This document shows positions 32,956 through 34,923 of a stretch of DNA of 34,923 bases, one piece after another; the stretch's first letter is position 1; every line of letters begins with the position of its first letter. The stretch spans positions 1 to 34,923 of the forward strand of contig CACHJL010000011.1 of assembly GCA_902580135.1 (NCBI GenBank), read 5' to 3'. Under the pieces are notes generated by a model. The model saw nothing but the letters and a program-made list of their open reading frames with translations. It did no database searches and had not been told where the DNA came from. The stretch is from an uncultured Pelagibacteraceae bacterium. Its GTDB lineage: Bacteria; Pseudomonadota; Alphaproteobacteria; Pelagibacterales; Pelagibacteraceae. A program made the position numbers and the translations under genes.

Positions 32956-34923
32956 TTGAAAATATCAATATTACTTCCATTTAAAGAAAACTTTTCGCCC
33001 AACTACGCTGGAGCTGTTTCTTTATTTGTAAAAGATACATTAAACATTAGTAAATATAAAAATGATACTATAGTTTTTGGTAGTACAGATTTTAAAAAAA
33101 AATTCAATTTAAATTATAAAAACTTAAGAATTCCAAAAAAATTATTTCAAAGTCAAAATAAAAATTATGTAAAAAATTTTATACAACAAGAAAAAAAACG
33201 TCGCTCAGATTTAATTGAATTACATAATCGACCTATATATTTATCTTTTTTATTAAAATCTTTAGATAAAAGAACATTTATTCTTTATTTCCACAATGAT
33301 CCTCTATCTATGACTGGATCAAGATCTATATTAGAAAGAAAATTTCTTTTAAAGAATTGTTACAAAATTATTTTCAACAGTTATTGGTCAAAAAAACGTT
33401 TTTTAGAAGGCATGAGCAATGATATAATAAATAGCGATAAACTAATCGTAATACATCAATCTGCTAAAAAAGTTAAAGTTAATATACAAAAAAAGAAAAA
33501 TTTAATTACATTTGTTGGTAAGTTGAACTCCTCAAAAGGTTATGATTTATTTGGAAAATCAATAATTAAAATATTAAATAAATATACTAAATGGAAAGCA
33601 ATTGTTGTTGGTGACGAACCTCGCGATAAGTTAGATTTTAAACATAAAAATTTATTTAAACTAGGCTTTAAAAAGCATGATGAAGTTTTAAAAATTTATA
33701 AAGAGGCAAGTATATCTGTAGTTTGTTCTAGATGGGATGAACCTTTTGGTAGAGCAAGTTTAGAGGCTGCATCGAATGGATGCGCAGTTATAATAAGTAA
33801 CAGAGGGGGTTTGCCTGAAACTATAACCAATGGGCTTATTTTAAAAAGTTTAAGTATAAATCATCTTTATAAAGATATTGAGTCTTTAATTTTAGATAAG
33901 AGATATAGAATTAAATTACAAGAATTATCGTTCAAAAATTTTTATTTAACGCATGAATTTATAAGTAGAAAAATAGACAAGCTTAGAGACTCAAATAATA
34001 AATTTTTAAAAAAAATATCAATTTTAAAAAAAAATCACAATTTTAAAATTCTCCATGTAACTAACTTTAATGAAAGACATAATGGTAGACTTTTTTTTAA
34101 TACAGGAAGAAGATTGAATAATGGATTTATTAGACTGGGGCATAGAGTTCTAGAATTGAGTGATAGAGATATTTTAAAACACTATAGATCATATAAAGAT
34201 ATAACAGGTTCAAAATCTTTAAATGAAAAGTTAAGGATCAATTGTTACAATTTTAAACCAGATATAATTGTTTTAGGGCATGCTGACTTAGTTTCAAATG
34301 ATACGTTGAGTGAAATTAAAGATAATTATCCAAATATAAAAATTATTCAGTGGTTTTTAGATCCTTTAAATATAAATGGACCCGATTTTACGAAAAATAA
34401 GGGGAGAATTTTACACAAAACATCAATGATTGACGCAAATTTTTTGACGACCAGTCCAGATGTTTTGAAGTTTTTACCAAAAAATTTAGAAAATTATTTT
34501 ATACCAAATCCATCTGACGCTTCATTTGAAATTCTTAAAAATTACGAAAATAAATGTACAAATGATGTTTTTTTTGCTCTTAGCCACGGTGTTCATAGAG
34601 GAAACTTAAGACTAGCCACTAATGATAAAAGAGAAAATTTTATAAATAAATTAATCAATAAATCAAAAAACATAAAATTTGATTTTTATGGATTTAACAA
34701 TATCCAGCCTATTTGGGCAGATTTATTTTTTAAAACAATTTCTAATTCAAAAATGGGTCTTAATTTAAGTAGAGGATCTCCAATAAAATACTATAGCAGC
34801 GATAGACTTACTCAAGTTATAGGAAATGGACTTGTAACACTTATTGATGAAAAAGTTGGATATCAAGACTTCTTTAATAATAATGAAATGGTTTTTTATA
34901 AAAATGTAGATGATTTATCCGAA
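32956..34923 (+). CDS. Double glycosyltransferase (GT4-like plus CgeB-like), runs off the window
   Basis: The frame is open from TTG at 32956 to the last base, 656 codons, so the 3' end is missing. The TTG lies one base after the GIY-YIG stop and no better start is seen. About residues 1-340 form a GT-B glycosyltransferase: FVGKLNSSKGYDLFGKSI opens the nucleotide-sugar half, and E262 to E270 (EPFGRASLE) is the GT4 E-x7-E motif, followed by RGGLPETI. From about residue 363 a second module begins with ILHVTNFNERHNGRLFFNTGRRLNNGF and continues with KIIQWFLDPLN and MGLNLSRGSPIKYYSSDRL, resembling CgeB/Glyco_trans_1_2 proteins. There is no signal or membrane span. Probable role: assembly of a surface polysaccharide or glycan; the sugars are unknown. 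Confidence 0.82.
   Translation, partial: MKISILLPFKENFSPNYAGAVSLFVKDTLNISKYKNDTIVFGSTDFKKKFNLNYKNLRIPKKLFQSQNKNYVKNFIQQEKKRRSDLIELHNRPIYLSFLLKSLDKRTFILYFHNDPLSMTGSRSILERKFLLKNCYKIIFNSYWSKKRFLEGMSNDIINSDKLIVIHQSAKKVKVNIQKKKNLITFVGKLNSSKGYDLFGKSIIKILNKYTKWKAIVVGDEPRDKLDFKHKNLFKLGFKKHDEVLKIYKEASISVVCSRWDEPFGRASLEAASNGCAVIISNRGGLPETITNGLILKSLSINHLYKDIESLILDKRYRIKLQELSFKNFYLTHEFISRKIDKLRDSNNKFLKKISILKKNHNFKILHVTNFNERHNGRLFFNTGRRLNNGFIRLGHRVLELSDRDILKHYRSYKDITGSKSLNEKLRINCYNFKPDIIVLGHADLVSNDTLSEIKDNYPNIKIIQWFLDPLNINGPDFTKNKGRILHKTSMIDANFLTTSPDVLKFLPKNLENYFIPNPSDASFEILKNYENKCTNDVFFALSHGVHRGNLRLATNDKRENFINKLINKSKNIKFDFYGFNNIQPIWADLFFKTISNSKMGLNLSRGSPIKYYSSDRLTQVIGNGLVTLIDEKVGYQDFFNNNEMVFYKNVDDLSE

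Noticed and set aside
32629..34923. Direct repeat of the tRNA-Glu 3' end marking an integrated element
   Set aside because: No second copy of the T-arm/acceptor sequence is seen and no integrase is present in the window.

Overview
This window is an AT-rich, gene-dense chromosomal segment of an alphaproteobacterium, most likely a member of the SAR11 clade (Pelagibacterales). The inference rests on the strong A/T bias of coding and spacer DNA, very short or negative intergenic distances, small proteins rich in Lys/Asn/Ile, and blocks of gene order that are alphaproteobacterial (scpAB-tatABC-serS, yajC-secDF, uvrA/ssb-gyrA-coaD-ppi-tgt, DUF502/recG/sdhE, rlpA-dacA-tmk-holB-metG-tatD-MBL, and an NDUFS4-type complex I subunit). 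I could not run a taxonomic search. Roughly 40 genes are present, including four tRNAs (Lys-UUU, Ser-UGA, Pro-UGG, Glu-UUC), all with encoded CCA. No stretch over 300 bases lacks a gene.

Layout. 1-6641 (+): the 3' part of scpA, scpB, tatA-tatB-tatC, serS, then yajC-secD-secF; this covers chromosome condensation, Tat export, seryl-tRNA synthesis and the Sec accessory complex. 6638-10147 (-): a PuuD-like membrane protein and uvrA. 10231-15428 (+): ssb, gyrA, coaD, a cyclophilin and tgt, then tRNA-Lys. 15555-16376 (-): an M48 metalloprotease lipoprotein. 16451-19481: DUF502 protein (+), recG (-), sdhE (+), tRNA-Ser (-). 19576-27933 (+): a long, almost gap-free run of a RarD-like transporter, MltB-like transglycosylase, RlpA-like lipoprotein, D,D-carboxypeptidase, tmk, holB, metG, tatD and an MBL-fold hydrolase. 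27928-30190 (-): glutathione peroxidase, nhaA and a zinc-ribbon membrane protein. 30285-32954 (+): tRNA-Pro, NDUFS4-like protein, SbmA-like transporter, glpX, tRNA-Glu and a small GIY-YIG protein. 32956 to the window end (+): a large double glycosyltransferase that runs off the edge and may mark the start of a surface-polysaccharide accessory region.

Most notable points. (1) Two genes, the RarD-like transporter and the MBL hydrolase, each carry an apparent +1 frameshift at the same sequence, GG-T8-GG, close to their 5' ends, while an equivalent Gly-Phe-Phe-Gly site in scpA has T7 and is in frame. This is either a shared homopolymer error or slippage/phase variation. (2) The tRNA-guanine transglycosylase keeps its catalytic aspartates but has lost all four zinc ligands of the family. 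(3) All five convergent junctions have at most 3 bp between them or overlap, leaving no room for ordinary intrinsic terminators. (4) The terminal gene fuses two glycosyltransferases. No CRISPR array, phage module, insertion sequence or riboswitch was recognised.
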